Assembly: GCA_021325255.1 (NCBI GenBank)
Contig: JAJPHP010000071.1
Span: forward strand, 62,001 to 126,000
Direction of reading: 5' to 3'
From: Nitrososphaerota archaeon
GTDB taxonomy: Archaea; Thermoproteota; Nitrososphaeria; Nitrososphaerales; CADDZS01
Length of the DNA stretch: 64,000 bases
The position numbers were made by a program, and so were the translations under genes. The notes under the pieces are model-generated. The model worked only from the letters and a program-made list of their open reading frames with translations. It was not told the DNA's origin and ran no database searches. Positions within the stretch are counted from its first letter, which is position 1. Each line of letters opens with the position of its first letter. Positions 19,305-28,245 of this stretch are shown here, piece after piece.

Positions 19305-20311
19305 GTCTAGCTGAACACGCGGGAGGCACGGTTGAACAAGCAGGTGCCATCCTTCAGGTCGAGGACCTGAGGGTTGCGTTCAAGGGACAAGGATCACTTT
19401 TCAAAAAGGCACCCGACGTAAAGGCGGTAGACGGCGTAACGTTCCACATTAATCCTTCCGAAGTATTCTCCATCGTCGGCGAAAGCGGCTCTGGGAAGAC
19501 GACCATAGCGAGGTGCATAATGGGATTTGCGAAACCGACCTCCGGCATAATCAAGTTCGACTCCGCAGATGTCTCCAAGCTGAGTGGAGGTACGCTCACG
19601 GAGTATAGGAGAGACGTCCAAATGATCTATCAAGATCCTTTCGGTTCCCTCAACCCTAGGGAGGATGTGTATACGGCAATAACGAATCCAATCCGCGCAC
19701 TCAGAGGAGAAAAGGAATCTTTGAAGCTCCGAGAAAGGGTCTTTGAGCTTCTTGGTGAGGTGGGACTAGACGCACCGGAGGTTTTGGACAAGCTGCCCCA
19801 TCAGCTGAGCGGTGGGGAGCGCCAAAGGGTAAACATAGCTCGGGCACTAGCACCGCGGCCAAGGGTCCTAATTGCCGACGAGCCAGTGACCATGGTTGAT
19901 GCCTCTCAGAGATTGGCAATACTCAGCCTGATTCGTGACCTCAAGCTGAGGCATAAACTGACCGTGCTCTTGATTACTCATGACTTGGCGACCGCGAAGA
20001 CCATGGGCGGGCGGATGGCTGTCATGTACCTTGGTAAGTTTGTGGAAACCGGTTCAACTGCTAGCGTGCTCTCTAAGCCTCATCACCCGTATAGCGAACT
20101 CATACTTTCAGCCGCACCCAAGCGAAGGTCGGGTGAGGTTCCTGCCTATGATGAGTTGGAGATCTCGGAGCAATCTGAGCCGCCAGCTGTGGGATGCCCG
20201 TTCCTGCCTCGATGTAAATACTCGACTTCCGTGTGCAAAGAGGTCACTCCACAACTCGAGGAAAAATCTTCGTCCCATTATGCAGCCTGCCACAATCCGA
20301 GAAACGCCTGA
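19286..20311 (+). CDS. dppF: peptide-type ABC transporter ATP-binding protein (DppF/OppF family)
   Basis: A 341-residue partner ATPase. It contains Walker A GESGSGKTT (about 65-73), Q-loop YQDPFGSLNPRE, signature LSGGERQR (about 175-182) and Walker B VLIADEPVTMVDASQR, with Met-Val in place of the more usual Ser-Ala before the D-loop. It ends with a C-terminal oligo_HPY extension with Cys spacing GCPFLPRCKYSTSVC and AACH. It completes the five-gene importer. The M20 hydrolase follows 92 nt later and may process the imported substrate. Confidence 0.95.
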   Translation: MSQIRIGLAEHAGGTVEQAGAILQVEDLRVAFKGQGSLFKKAPDVKAVDGVTFHINPSEVFSIVGESGSGKTTIARCIMGFAKPTSGIIKFDSADVSKLSGGTLTEYRRDVQMIYQDPFGSLNPREDVYTAITNPIRALRGEKESLKLRERVFELLGEVGLDAPEVLDKLPHQLSGGERQRVNIARALAPRPRVLIADEPVTMVDASQRLAILSLIRDLKLRHKLTVLLITHDLATAKTMGGRMAVMYLGKFVETGSTASVLSKPHHPYSELILSAAPKRRSGEVPAYDELEISEQSEPPAVGCPFLPRCKYSTSVCKEVTPQLEEKSSSHYAACHNPRNA

Positions 20312-20403
20312 GAGATTGTGAGTCCCGGAATTTCGCTCCCGAAGCGCTACGAATGCGCAGAAAGATAGAATAACTTCTAGGCTAAGGTGTTTACCTTGCA
20401 TAT

Positions 20404-21540
20404 ATGCCCAAACCTCTGCCGAAATCAGTGGAAAGCGTCAGTGATTCAATCCTCGATGTGGCGAACTTTGTCTACCAGCACCCAGAGCTCGGAAGCGAAG
20501 AATTCCAATCAGTCGAGCACATAGTCCAAGTTCTGAAGAGGCATGGCTTCTCGGTCGAGATCCCATTCCTTGGCATGGATACTGCATTTGTGACTCAGCC
20601 ATTCGGCTCCGGGAAACACGTGCTTGTGATGTCGGAGTATGATGCACTACCTATCGGCCACGCGTGCGGCCACAATCTGATAGGAGCTTGGGGAGTGGGA
20701 GTCGCCCTCGCATTGCACGCGGACAACGAGTTCAAGGGGAAGCTCACTCTGGTTGGCACGCCGGCAGAAGAAGGGCACGGCCCGTATGCATCAAGCAAGG
20801 AAGTCATCGGTCCCGAAATGAAGAGAAGGGGGGTGGAGACCGTCTTTGCAGTCCATCCCGACCACGAATGGTCTGTTGGGGGCAAGAGGTACGCAATAGT
20901 TAGACACTCGTTTGTATTCTCTGGCAAGGAGGCGCATCCCGCGATTTCTCCGGAAACTGGTGTGAACGCCGTCGACGCCGCAGTAGAATTCTACGTCTCT
21001 CTGAAGATGCTGCGCTCCCTCGTCCGAAGGGATGAGGACGTAATCATAGCCCCCGTGATAACCGACGGCGGAAAAGCGCCGAACATTATCCCCGGAAGAT
21101 CCGAGGTCTTGGTCGATGTCAGGTGCATCAGCGCGCCGTACATCAACGAGCTCATCACTCAAGTTACTCTTAGAGCTGAGATGGCCGCAAGTATCACAGG
21201 GTGCATGGTAGAGAGGGCGAGAGTCAACCCAATATGCCAGCCCGCTGCCAGATACCCCGAACTAGATTCGATTTACTATAAACACGCGAAGAACTATGTA
21301 GATCTAGACGACCCTGACATTACTTGGAACCGGCCCCCGATCGCATCCACAGATTATGGAAACATATCGCAGATCCTCCCGAGCACGCATCTGTGCATGA
21401 AAATTTCTCCCACTGGAATCCAGCCACACATGCTGAAGTTCAAAGAATACGCAGATCCAGCTACGGCAGGAGACGCCCTCTTGACCGCAGTCGCAATAGC
21501 GTGTGATGCGATTAAAGAGCACGTAAGCTCAGGAAAGTGA
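20404..21540 (+). CDS. M20 family metallo-amidohydrolase (AbgB-like)
   Basis: A 378-residue zinc aminoacylase/carboxypeptidase-like enzyme of the M20D group. Metal ligands and base are visible as MSEYDALPIGHACGHNL (residues about 77-93), GTPAEEGHGP (catalytic Glu and metal Glu, about 119-128) and AVHPDHEW (about 149-156). The dimerisation insert begins at HSFVFSGKEAHPA. Relatives cleave amide bonds of N-acyl amino acids or p-aminobenzoyl-glutamate, or Xaa-Trp-type dipeptides. Its position right after the ABC importer on the same strand suggests it hydrolyses the transported compound. Confidence 0.9.
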   Translation: MPKPLPKSVESVSDSILDVANFVYQHPELGSEEFQSVEHIVQVLKRHGFSVEIPFLGMDTAFVTQPFGSGKHVLVMSEYDALPIGHACGHNLIGAWGVGVALALHADNEFKGKLTLVGTPAEEGHGPYASSKEVIGPEMKRRGVETVFAVHPDHEWSVGGKRYAIVRHSFVFSGKEAHPAISPETGVNAVDAAVEFYVSLKMLRSLVRRDEDVIIAPVITDGGKAPNIIPGRSEVLVDVRCISAPYINELITQVTLRAEMAASITGCMVERARVNPICQPAARYPELDSIYYKHAKNYVDLDDPDITWNRPPIASTDYGNISQILPSTHLCMKISPTGIQPHMLKFKEYADPATAGDALLTAVAIACDAIKEHVSSGK

Positions 21541-22042
21541 GTTTTAGTAAAGAAACCTTTCGGGACCTTTCCCTCTCGTACGCTTGTTATATCCCAAAAG
21601 CAATGATCTTGGCAACTGTCAAGGATCTGTTCTATCAAGGCAATTAACGAGGCTTTGGTAATAACAAGTGGATTCTTGTCAACAAATCCGAATTGAACAT
21701 TCATGCACGCAAAAAGTCCATTTCTAGCTCTGTTATGCTGAAGCAGCCAATAATGCAATATTTAAGGCGAGAACATTGCGGTCCGAGCTGGGTAAGCTGA
21801 ATTGATCACCTGTTCTCGACACTTGTCGAGTTTTCAATGGGGTACCCCCCTAGGGGGGGTACGTAACGGTGCTATTATTGTATTTAAAGAGGGAAACCGG
21901 TGAATCGAAAACGAAAGGAGCTCCAAATTAGGGCAAATATCCACAAAAACTTTGCTTTGTTGGCACAACGGAGGACTTTTTATATATTCTCAACACTCGA
22001 AGCCATCGCACACGCGGACAAAAGAGAGATTGCGCTTTCGCC
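21541..22042 (+). other. 502-bp convergent intergenic region holding repeat element B
   Basis: The region is located at the centre of the mirror-image clusters, between the 3' ends of the M20 gene (+) and the second OppF-like gene (-). There is no credible coding frame. It contains copy B of the dispersed element (21766-21945). A further TATA-like TTTTTATATATTC lies at about 21975-21990. Confidence 0.5.
21766..21945 (+). repeat. dispersed intergenic element, copy B
   Basis: The order is GGCGAGAACATTG, then GCTGAATTGATCACC, GTTCTCGAC forming part of the 16-bp near-palindrome CTCGACACTTGTCGAG (21815-21830), the palindrome GTACCCCCCTAGGGGGGGTAC interrupted by its centre (21842-21862), CGTAACGGTGCTA, a TATA-like GTATTTAAAGAGGGAAA, and TTAGGGC at about 21929. 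The same order appears in copies A and C. The flanking palindromes could act as operator, cruciform or terminator. Confidence 0.7.
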
Positions 22043-23107
22043 CTAATTCTCTCCGTATTGTTTGCTCAAGTAGTTATGGCATGCAGCAAAGTGAAGTTGA
22101 GTTTTTTCTTCCAGTACCGGTTCGACCTCTGCGCATCTTCGTGTCGCGTACTTGCAACGCGACCTGAAAGAGCAGCAACTACCGCCAGTAGTCGCATCTC
22201 CTACCTCCAGATGAGAAAGGGAAATGTCGTCGTCAGAATCGGCCAATTTAGGCGGCGCGAGCATATCTGGAGTTGAATCGAGTATCAGCTCCGTATATGG
22301 ATGGTGGGGCAAAGCAAGTACAGAGTCACAGGGCCCCATCTCCACAAACTTGCCCAGGTACATTACGCCAACCCTATCAGCCATTATTTTGGCGGCCGCG
22401 AGGTCGTGGGTAACCAAGAGTATAGTCAGTTTCCTGCTTTCCTTCAACCCGGCCAGCAGAGACAGGATCTCGAGCTTCTGAGAGGCATCTATCATTGTTA
22501 TCGGTTCGTCTGCGATCAGTATCTTGGGAGAGGGAGCAAGTGCCCTAGCTATGTTGATCCTCTGTTTTTCTCCGCCGCTCAGCTGGTGCGGGAGTTTGTA
22601 CAGCACCTCCAAAGGGTCGAGTCCCACTTCGGTCAACAACCTGCTCGCCTTCTCAAGGATTGATCCAGAATTGATCGACTTATCTAGGAACCTCAGAGGA
22701 ACAGACATGCTGGAGAGTACACTCTGCCTCGGATTGAAGGATTCGAAGGGATCCTGGAATACTATCTGGACGTCCTTCCGATACTGCCTGAGTTTCTTCC
22801 CGCCGAATTTTGCAATGTCCGTTCCATTATACCTAATCTGCCCGCTTGTCGGTGTCTCGAGCCTCGCGATGCACCTTGCGAGCGTTGTCTTCCCCGAGCC
22901 ACTTTCTCCCACAACCGAAAAGACCTCCGATTCGTAGAGGTCGAGTGACACGCCCGAAAGCGCTCTGATCACATTCTTCCTTCCTCTGCCCTTCGAAAAC
23001 TCCACGATTAAATTTCTAATCTGAAGTAGAGGCGAGTACGGCTCCACAGCTTGATCTTTACGCAAAGAAGAAACCGAAAGAGAATCCTGTATTAGAATGC
23101 CACCCAC
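22043..23107 (-). CDS. dppF: peptide-type ABC transporter ATP-binding protein (DppF/OppF family), second cluster
   Basis: A 354-residue ATPase with Walker A GESGSGKTT (about 66-74), Q-loop FQDPFESFNPRQ, signature LSGGEKQR and Walker B ILIADEPITMIDASQK. The C-terminal Cys motif is CCSFRSRCKYATRRC with AACH. Both OppF-like proteins share the unusual TM/IDASQ after Walker B, supporting common ancestry of the two clusters. It overlaps the upstream DppD-like gene by 16 nt. Confidence 0.94.
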   Translation of the reverse strand: MGGILIQDSLSVSSLRKDQAVEPYSPLLQIRNLIVEFSKGRGRKNVIRALSGVSLDLYESEVFSVVGESGSGKTTLARCIARLETPTSGQIRYNGTDIAKFGGKKLRQYRKDVQIVFQDPFESFNPRQSVLSSMSVPLRFLDKSINSGSILEKASRLLTEVGLDPLEVLYKLPHQLSGGEKQRINIARALAPSPKILIADEPITMIDASQKLEILSLLAGLKESRKLTILLVTHDLAAAKIMADRVGVMYLGKFVEMGPCDSVLALPHHPYTELILDSTPDMLAPPKLADSDDDISLSHLEVGDATTGGSCCSFRSRCKYATRRCAEVEPVLEEKTQLHFAACHNYLSKQYGEN

Positions 23108-24153
23108 CTCCCCTTCTCAACTTCCTTTAGGACGTAATCGCTGGATCTAAGTTTGTCGGAGATCTCCTTCCTCTGTTCCGAGAATGCCGATTTTTCTTTG
23201 AGCTTTGACCTCTCTGACTTCATCGAGAGCACCGAGCTTACGAGCATTCTGGTGTAGGGGTGTAGCGGATCGTAAAGCACCTTCTCGGCAGGCCCGAGTT
23301 CTACTAATCGGCCTGCATACAAGACAGCCACGTTGTCGACGAGACCTCTGAGTATTGCAAGTTCGTGCGTTATGAATAGAAACGAGAGCCCGCTCCCCGA
23401 AACTTTCTTCTTGAGCAGTTTCAATATTGCCCTCTGGACTACGACGTCTAGGGCGGATGTTGGCTCGTCCGCAATCAAGAGTTTGGGAGATAGGGCAAGC
23501 GCCATCGCGATGACGACTCTTTGCCTCATGCCTCCGCTGAATTCGTGTGGGTACGCCTCGGTCCTGTCCGCTGGAATCCCGACGTCCACCAAAAGCTTGG
23601 TCGCTCTCTCCTTCGCCTCCTTTTTTGGAATTCTTTCGTGAGCCCTCAGTACTTCCACGATATGATCCGAGGCTTTCTTTACGGGATTCAGGGAGTTCAT
23701 CGCAGATTGGAATACCATCGAAACCTCCTTCCAGCGGTACGAATTCAGTTCGCTTTCTCTCATCGTGAGGACGTTCTTGCCCTGGTACTCTACGGTTCCG
23801 TTGGTTATCCTTCCCGGCGGCTCGATCAAGTTCATTATGCTCATTCCGAGCGTAGTCTTTCCACTACCCGACTCGCCCACGAGCCCCAGCGTGTATCCGC
23901 TGGAGGGAATCTCCAAAGTCACCTGATCCAAGGCCCTACGAAATAAGGTAGAAGATGGGGACGCCTTGCTGCCCGCCATCCCGGCATTATAGTCTACCTG
24001 AATGTTAGATATCCTGAGCAGTGGCGCAGATGTCGTACCTCCCTGCTGTAATTGTTGTAGGGCGCTCAAAGTGAATCTCTTCTGCAGTACACTCCGTTTA
24101 TGTTCTGAGGCGCGGATTCGCGACCTCTTCCAGGGAAAAGCCGATGAAAGCAA
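23092..24153 (-). CDS. dppD: peptide-type ABC transporter ATP-binding protein (DppD/OppD family), second cluster
   Basis: A 353-residue frame with Walker A GESGSGKTT, signature FSGGMRQR (with Phe replacing the usual Leu), Walker B LLIADEPTSALD and H-loop HELAIL. The C-terminus (after about residue 300) is charged and has no Cys, so the four-Cys extension seen in the first cluster's DppD is missing. The first 40 or so codons overlap dppC by 56 nt and look unlike the family, so the true start may be downstream, near the strand APLLRISNIQVDYN. Confidence 0.93.
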   Translation of the reverse strand: MLSSAFPWKRSRIRASEHKRSVLQKRFTLSALQQLQQGGTTSAPLLRISNIQVDYNAGMAGSKASPSSTLFRRALDQVTLEIPSSGYTLGLVGESGSGKTTLGMSIMNLIEPPGRITNGTVEYQGKNVLTMRESELNSYRWKEVSMVFQSAMNSLNPVKKASDHIVEVLRAHERIPKKEAKERATKLLVDVGIPADRTEAYPHEFSGGMRQRVVIAMALALSPKLLIADEPTSALDVVVQRAILKLLKKKVSGSGLSFLFITHELAILRGLVDNVAVLYAGRLVELGPAEKVLYDPLHPYTRMLVSSVLSMKSERSKLKEKSAFSEQRKEISDKLRSSDYVLKEVEKGRWVAF

Positions 24154-24994
24154 ACGCCAGCGTAACCAAGCTTACAGATAGACCGGGAGCAAGTATCCAC
24201 CACCAGTCGCCCGCATAGAACGCAAATTGCTGCGCCCAGTAGAGCATGCTTCCCCAGCTTATCGAGTTAGGGTCGCCCATTCCTATGAACTGGAGGGCTG
24301 TGACAAGGATAATTGAGGCAGCGACGTTGAGCACGAAGAAGCCGAAAGCTATCGTGGCTATGCTCGGGACAAGTATTCGCGCTATTATAGATCCATCGCT
24401 CATCCCGCCCATCTTCGCCGCTTCGACGTAGGGCATCCTCTTCACCACGAGTATCTGCGAGCGGATGGATCTCGCTACCGTCGGCCAGAGGACAAGTATG
24501 AGTACTGTGATTATCAGCGCATCCGTTACAGAGAAGAGCGACCCGATGAGCAGGAGGAGCGCAAGTGCAGGAAAAGTCATGATGATGTCCGCAATTCCAG
24601 TTAGCACACCCTCTACTCTATCATAGTAGCCAGCGACGACTCCTACTGCAAGACCTAGGATGACTGCGCCGAGTGCGGCGAGTACTCCAACAGCCATGGA
24701 GGGAAATGTCCCCCAGATTAACTGGCTCAAGATATCATGACCCTGGTAATCCGTGCCGAAGGGATGAACCAGGCTCGGCGCGCTGTTGATTGGCCCTGTA
24801 TCCGCAGGTGAATAGGGGTACACGAGCGGCCCGAATATCATGAGGAGGATGAAAGCAATGATTATTCCTGCTCCAATCTTCGCGAGCTTTGATCTAAGCA
24901 GCGAACGCCCTATTATTCTTCTTCCCGTCATCTTCGAAAGAAGACTATCGCGACTCTTTACAACCACTTTTTGCTGATCCTCTGATTGCTTCAT
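24098..24994 (-). CDS. dppC: peptide-type ABC transporter permease (DppC/OppC family), second cluster
   Basis: A 298-residue permease. A basic N-terminus (KSRDSLLSKMTGRR) precedes the first membrane helix (about 37-58). It has HPFGTDYQGHDILSQLIWG (about 86-104) and the EAA loop YVEAAKMGGMSDGSIIARIL (about 187-206). The ending GFSLEEVANPRLR matches its counterpart GFSVEEATNPRLR in the left cluster. Confidence 0.95.
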   Translation of the reverse strand: MKQSEDQQKVVVKSRDSLLSKMTGRRIIGRSLLRSKLAKIGAGIIIAFILLMIFGPLVYPYSPADTGPINSAPSLVHPFGTDYQGHDILSQLIWGTFPSMAVGVLAALGAVILGLAVGVVAGYYDRVEGVLTGIADIIMTFPALALLLLIGSLFSVTDALIITVLILVLWPTVARSIRSQILVVKRMPYVEAAKMGGMSDGSIIARILVPSIATIAFGFFVLNVAASIILVTALQFIGMGDPNSISWGSMLYWAQQFAFYAGDWWWILAPGLSVSLVTLAFAFIGFSLEEVANPRLRT

Positions 24995-25000
24995 GAGCGA

Positions 25001-25966
25001 CTACCTCACCCTCGGGTCAAGCCTGGTCAGGAGGTAATCGCCGATTAACCCTCCAATCAAGACGAGCAGCGTGATGAAGAAAAATGATCCCTCGAGCACC
25101 GGGTAATCCCTGTTGTACAACCCGTCGAGGAATAAGTCTCCGACGCCCTGATACCCAAAGACCGCCTCCACGACGATCACGGTGCTAATCAGTCCTGCCA
25201 GAGAGTAGCCGAGGAGGGAAACTATTGGAAGGAGAGAGTTTCTGAGGATGTAGCCGAACGCAATGGCTTTGCTCTTCAGACCCCGGCACTTCGCGGCGAG
25301 CACATAATCGCTTTTCAGCACTTCTTGCGTCGCACTCCTCAACAAGATGTAGTTCTGCCCGAAGATCGCCGCCGTCAAGGTCGCGACCGGTAAGACAGCG
25401 TGGATTAGGACGGAGTACGCGTAATTCAGCCCGCTGCCAGCCTTGAAATCAACGTTCCCAAAAAGCGGAAACCATCCCAAAGAAACTGCGAAGACCCACA
25501 CCAGAACCATCCCAACCCAGAAAGCAGGAATGGACCAGAAGAGAATTGAGGAAAACATCGATGCGAGTTCGCCCCTGCCCCCTCTCCTCATTGATGTAAA
25601 ACCGACAAGGATGAAGCTGATCGCAATCGAGAGCACTAGGCTCACCAAGATGAGCATCATCGTCCAGGGTATCCTCTCGACGATTATCGAGCTCGCTGGC
25701 ACTGGATAGTATTGATAAGAAACTCCAAAGTACGGTGGCCAGCCTGTGAACAGCCCTTTCAGGTAAAGCTCGTATTGGACGAGGAGTGGTTGATTCAGAC
25801 CCAGACGGGCCGAGATGAGCTGGACTTCATGGGCCGGAAGAATCGACCTTGATGCGAATACCTCTGCCGCAGACCCCGGCACGAGCCGCGGAAGTATAAA
25901 GTCCAAGTTGACTGCCGCAAAGAAAGCTAGGAGAGTGATTATTATTCTCCTGCGCATTAATTTCAT
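25001..25966 (-). CDS. dppB: peptide-type ABC transporter permease (DppB/OppB family), second cluster
   Basis: A 321-residue permease, identical in length to and alignable without gaps to the left-cluster DppB-like protein. The EAA loop reads VLAAKCRGLKSKAIAFGYIL, and the end is GDYLLTRLDPRVR. It lies 6 nt upstream of the DppC-like gene. Confidence 0.95.
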   Translation of the reverse strand: MKLMRRRIIITLLAFFAAVNLDFILPRLVPGSAAEVFASRSILPAHEVQLISARLGLNQPLLVQYELYLKGLFTGWPPYFGVSYQYYPVPASSIIVERIPWTMMLILVSLVLSIAISFILVGFTSMRRGGRGELASMFSSILFWSIPAFWVGMVLVWVFAVSLGWFPLFGNVDFKAGSGLNYAYSVLIHAVLPVATLTAAIFGQNYILLRSATQEVLKSDYVLAAKCRGLKSKAIAFGYILRNSLLPIVSLLGYSLAGLISTVIVVEAVFGYQGVGDLFLDGLYNRDYPVLEGSFFFITLLVLIGGLIGDYLLTRLDPRVR

Positions 25967-26208
25967 GGTTCAGGCTGACTGCTCCAGCAGCGAGAGGCGA
26001 AGAATATCGGAGGAAGAAGAAAATGAAAGGGAGTCAGGCGAGAGTGTCTCGTAGCTCGTCTTGCCATCGTAGCCTTACGGTCCTCTCTTTCTTTGGATGC
26101 TCTCACGTAGGCGTTCTTTTCCTCTTCCTGAAACGGTCGGAGCTTGCGGGCTGATAGGGAAGCCGCCAGTATTTTTGAACCTTTATGCCGCCAAGTCGGT
26201 TGTCATCG

Positions 26209-28149
26209 TCATCTTCTCCTTCGCAACGCGTAGACTGCACCCACAATTATGGCAATTACTACGATAGCGGCGACCGCATAGAGAGCGTACGACATTGATT
26301 GTGATTGCGCGGAACTAGAAGACGTGATCACCTGACCAGTCTGGGTATTGGTAGTTGATTGCGAAACGCTGGGCGCAGTATTCGATGAGCTCGCAGTCTG
26401 GGTGGCGCTTCCTGCCGAAGTCGACGTAGTGCCAGTTGGGATGCTAGGTGATGTCGCGATGCTCGTCGTCGTCGTTATGCCGGTCGCCGGGTGGAGGTCG
26501 ATTAGAGCAGTGTTGTTGAAGTATCCACCACCAACATCAATATCGCCATGAGTCGGCCATCCGGCCCAACGCTGGGAATTATATGCCCACACGTTGTCCG
26601 GATACGCAAGCACCACGGTCGGCAGCGCCTGCGCGTTGATTGATTCCACGTTTGCGAGGTATCCGTTTCTCGCTGTATCGCTCGTGGCGTTCCAGAACGC
26701 CGATTCGTTCGCCCAGTATTGCTGATCTACCGAAGGAGGCCACTCCCAGTAATGACTTGCTACCGTCGGGCCCCAGTAATAGGTCCAGCCGGGGAGGATA
26801 GCGTAGAACGGGACTCCGGGGAGCATTGCCGTTGAAGCAGTGTACAGCAACACTGAGCTCCTTACGCCCTGAAGGTTGTTGTTGTAATCTCCAATAATGT
26901 TTGCTTCCGTCGTCGTGTGGACTGTTGCCTGTATTCCTAGGCTACGCAACGCCGTAGAGACGTAAGACGCCGCGGTAGAATCTGCTGTATTATCCGTGTC
27001 CGCCCACAGGTTCAGTGAGATGGTTGTCCCGTTTGGATAACGTAGCAATCCATCTGACCCCTTGGTGAAACCGGCCTGGGTCAGGAGGGTGGCGGCCTTC
27101 GCCTGGTCGAAATTGTACTTTGTCTGATTTGGATTGTACCAGGTGGTCACGGTCGGAGAGATTGCGCCTTCTCCATTGTATCCCGGTATTCCATAGCCTC
27201 CGAAGGCCTGATTGATTAGTCCCGATTGATTGATTCCGTAAACCAACGCCTGCCTGAACGCCGTCACGTTGTACGGATACATCGAATCGTTGTATTCCAA
27301 CGTGGTCATGTCGAAGCCCTTTTCGTCTATGATACCGACGTTGGGGTTCTTCAGGACAGAGGGAACGTTGGACCACTCGACAGGCGCAAGATCCGTGGAA
27401 CCTGATTGTATGTAAGTGGCAGTCAGCGATAGCGTCTCAACGAAGTTGATGTCGATTTCAGAGATGTTCGGGGCGGGACTGAAGTATGGATTCCTGTAAA
27501 GCGTCATAGTAGTCTGACCGGCGCTGTAGTTAGCTGCGTAAAACAGGCCGTTAACTTTCGCGTTGGTGAAAAAGTTGTACGAATTCCCCTGGCTTTGAAT
27601 CACCGAGGCCGGGTAAACTCCTCCGTAATACGAACCACCAAGTTTTTGATCAAACAAAGGATCAGGCGCGGTGAGGTTGTAGACAGCCGTCGTGCTGTTC
27701 AGAGCGTACTCGTTTGCGACCTCAGGTCCCAGCCCAAGGAAGTCAAAGGTAGAATTCAGGTAGAAAGAGGGTCCATATGTAGTCAGGATATCCTGGGAGG
27801 TAACATTTGATCCATCAGACCACTTTGTGCCTAGCGCCACGTTGAGTTCCCAACCCGTAAAGTTTGCATTGTGCTTTGTCCAGTCAATTATTGAATGATG
27901 GGGTGCGAGCGTTCCGTCCGGGTTGTGTATACCATTCATCTGTTGATACTCTTCTCCGATTATCTGGTAACCGGAACCGCCCGTCGAGAGAGTGACAAAG
28001 TTCAAACTGTTTGGTGGAATGACGAGGGTCATCCTCAGAACACTATTGCTGCTCCCGCTGTTAGCAGCGTTTACTACTCTTCCCGCTGGAGCGGTCGAGA
28101 CTATCACAAGTAACAGGAGAACCGCAAGAGCCGATATCCGCTTGTGCAT
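26209..28149 (-). CDS. peptide-type ABC transporter substrate-binding protein (SBP family 5), second cluster
   Basis: A roughly 646-residue binding protein starting at ATG 28149 (MHKRISALAVLLLLVIV), which gives a clean signal peptide; the frame is open for eight more codons upstream. Family signatures are WSDGSNVTSQDILTTYGPSF and FRQALVYGINQSGLINQ. The C-terminal end has a Ser/Thr-rich linker and one membrane helix (YALYAVAAIVVIAIIVGAVY) closed by five Arg/Leu-Arg residues. It is the same architecture as the SBP at 14283. A gap of 242 nt separates it from dppB. Confidence 0.93.
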   Translation of the reverse strand: MHKRISALAVLLLLVIVSTAPAGRVVNAANSGSSNSVLRMTLVIPPNSLNFVTLSTGGSGYQIIGEEYQQMNGIHNPDGTLAPHHSIIDWTKHNANFTGWELNVALGTKWSDGSNVTSQDILTTYGPSFYLNSTFDFLGLGPEVANEYALNSTTAVYNLTAPDPLFDQKLGGSYYGGVYPASVIQSQGNSYNFFTNAKVNGLFYAANYSAGQTTMTLYRNPYFSPAPNISEIDINFVETLSLTATYIQSGSTDLAPVEWSNVPSVLKNPNVGIIDEKGFDMTTLEYNDSMYPYNVTAFRQALVYGINQSGLINQAFGGYGIPGYNGEGAISPTVTTWYNPNQTKYNFDQAKAATLLTQAGFTKGSDGLLRYPNGTTISLNLWADTDNTADSTAASYVSTALRSLGIQATVHTTTEANIIGDYNNNLQGVRSSVLLYTASTAMLPGVPFYAILPGWTYYWGPTVASHYWEWPPSVDQQYWANESAFWNATSDTARNGYLANVESINAQALPTVVLAYPDNVWAYNSQRWAGWPTHGDIDVGGGYFNNTALIDLHPATGITTTTSIATSPSIPTGTTSTSAGSATQTASSSNTAPSVSQSTTNTQTGQVITSSSSAQSQSMSYALYAVAAIVVIAIIVGAVYALRRRR

Positions 28150-28245
28150 TTGGAACGAGCCAACGCAGGACATCTATTTATGCGATTTTGGAAAGTACTA
28201 TTTGTGATTCGGCCGCAAATATACTGCTAATTTAGCACAAAGATA

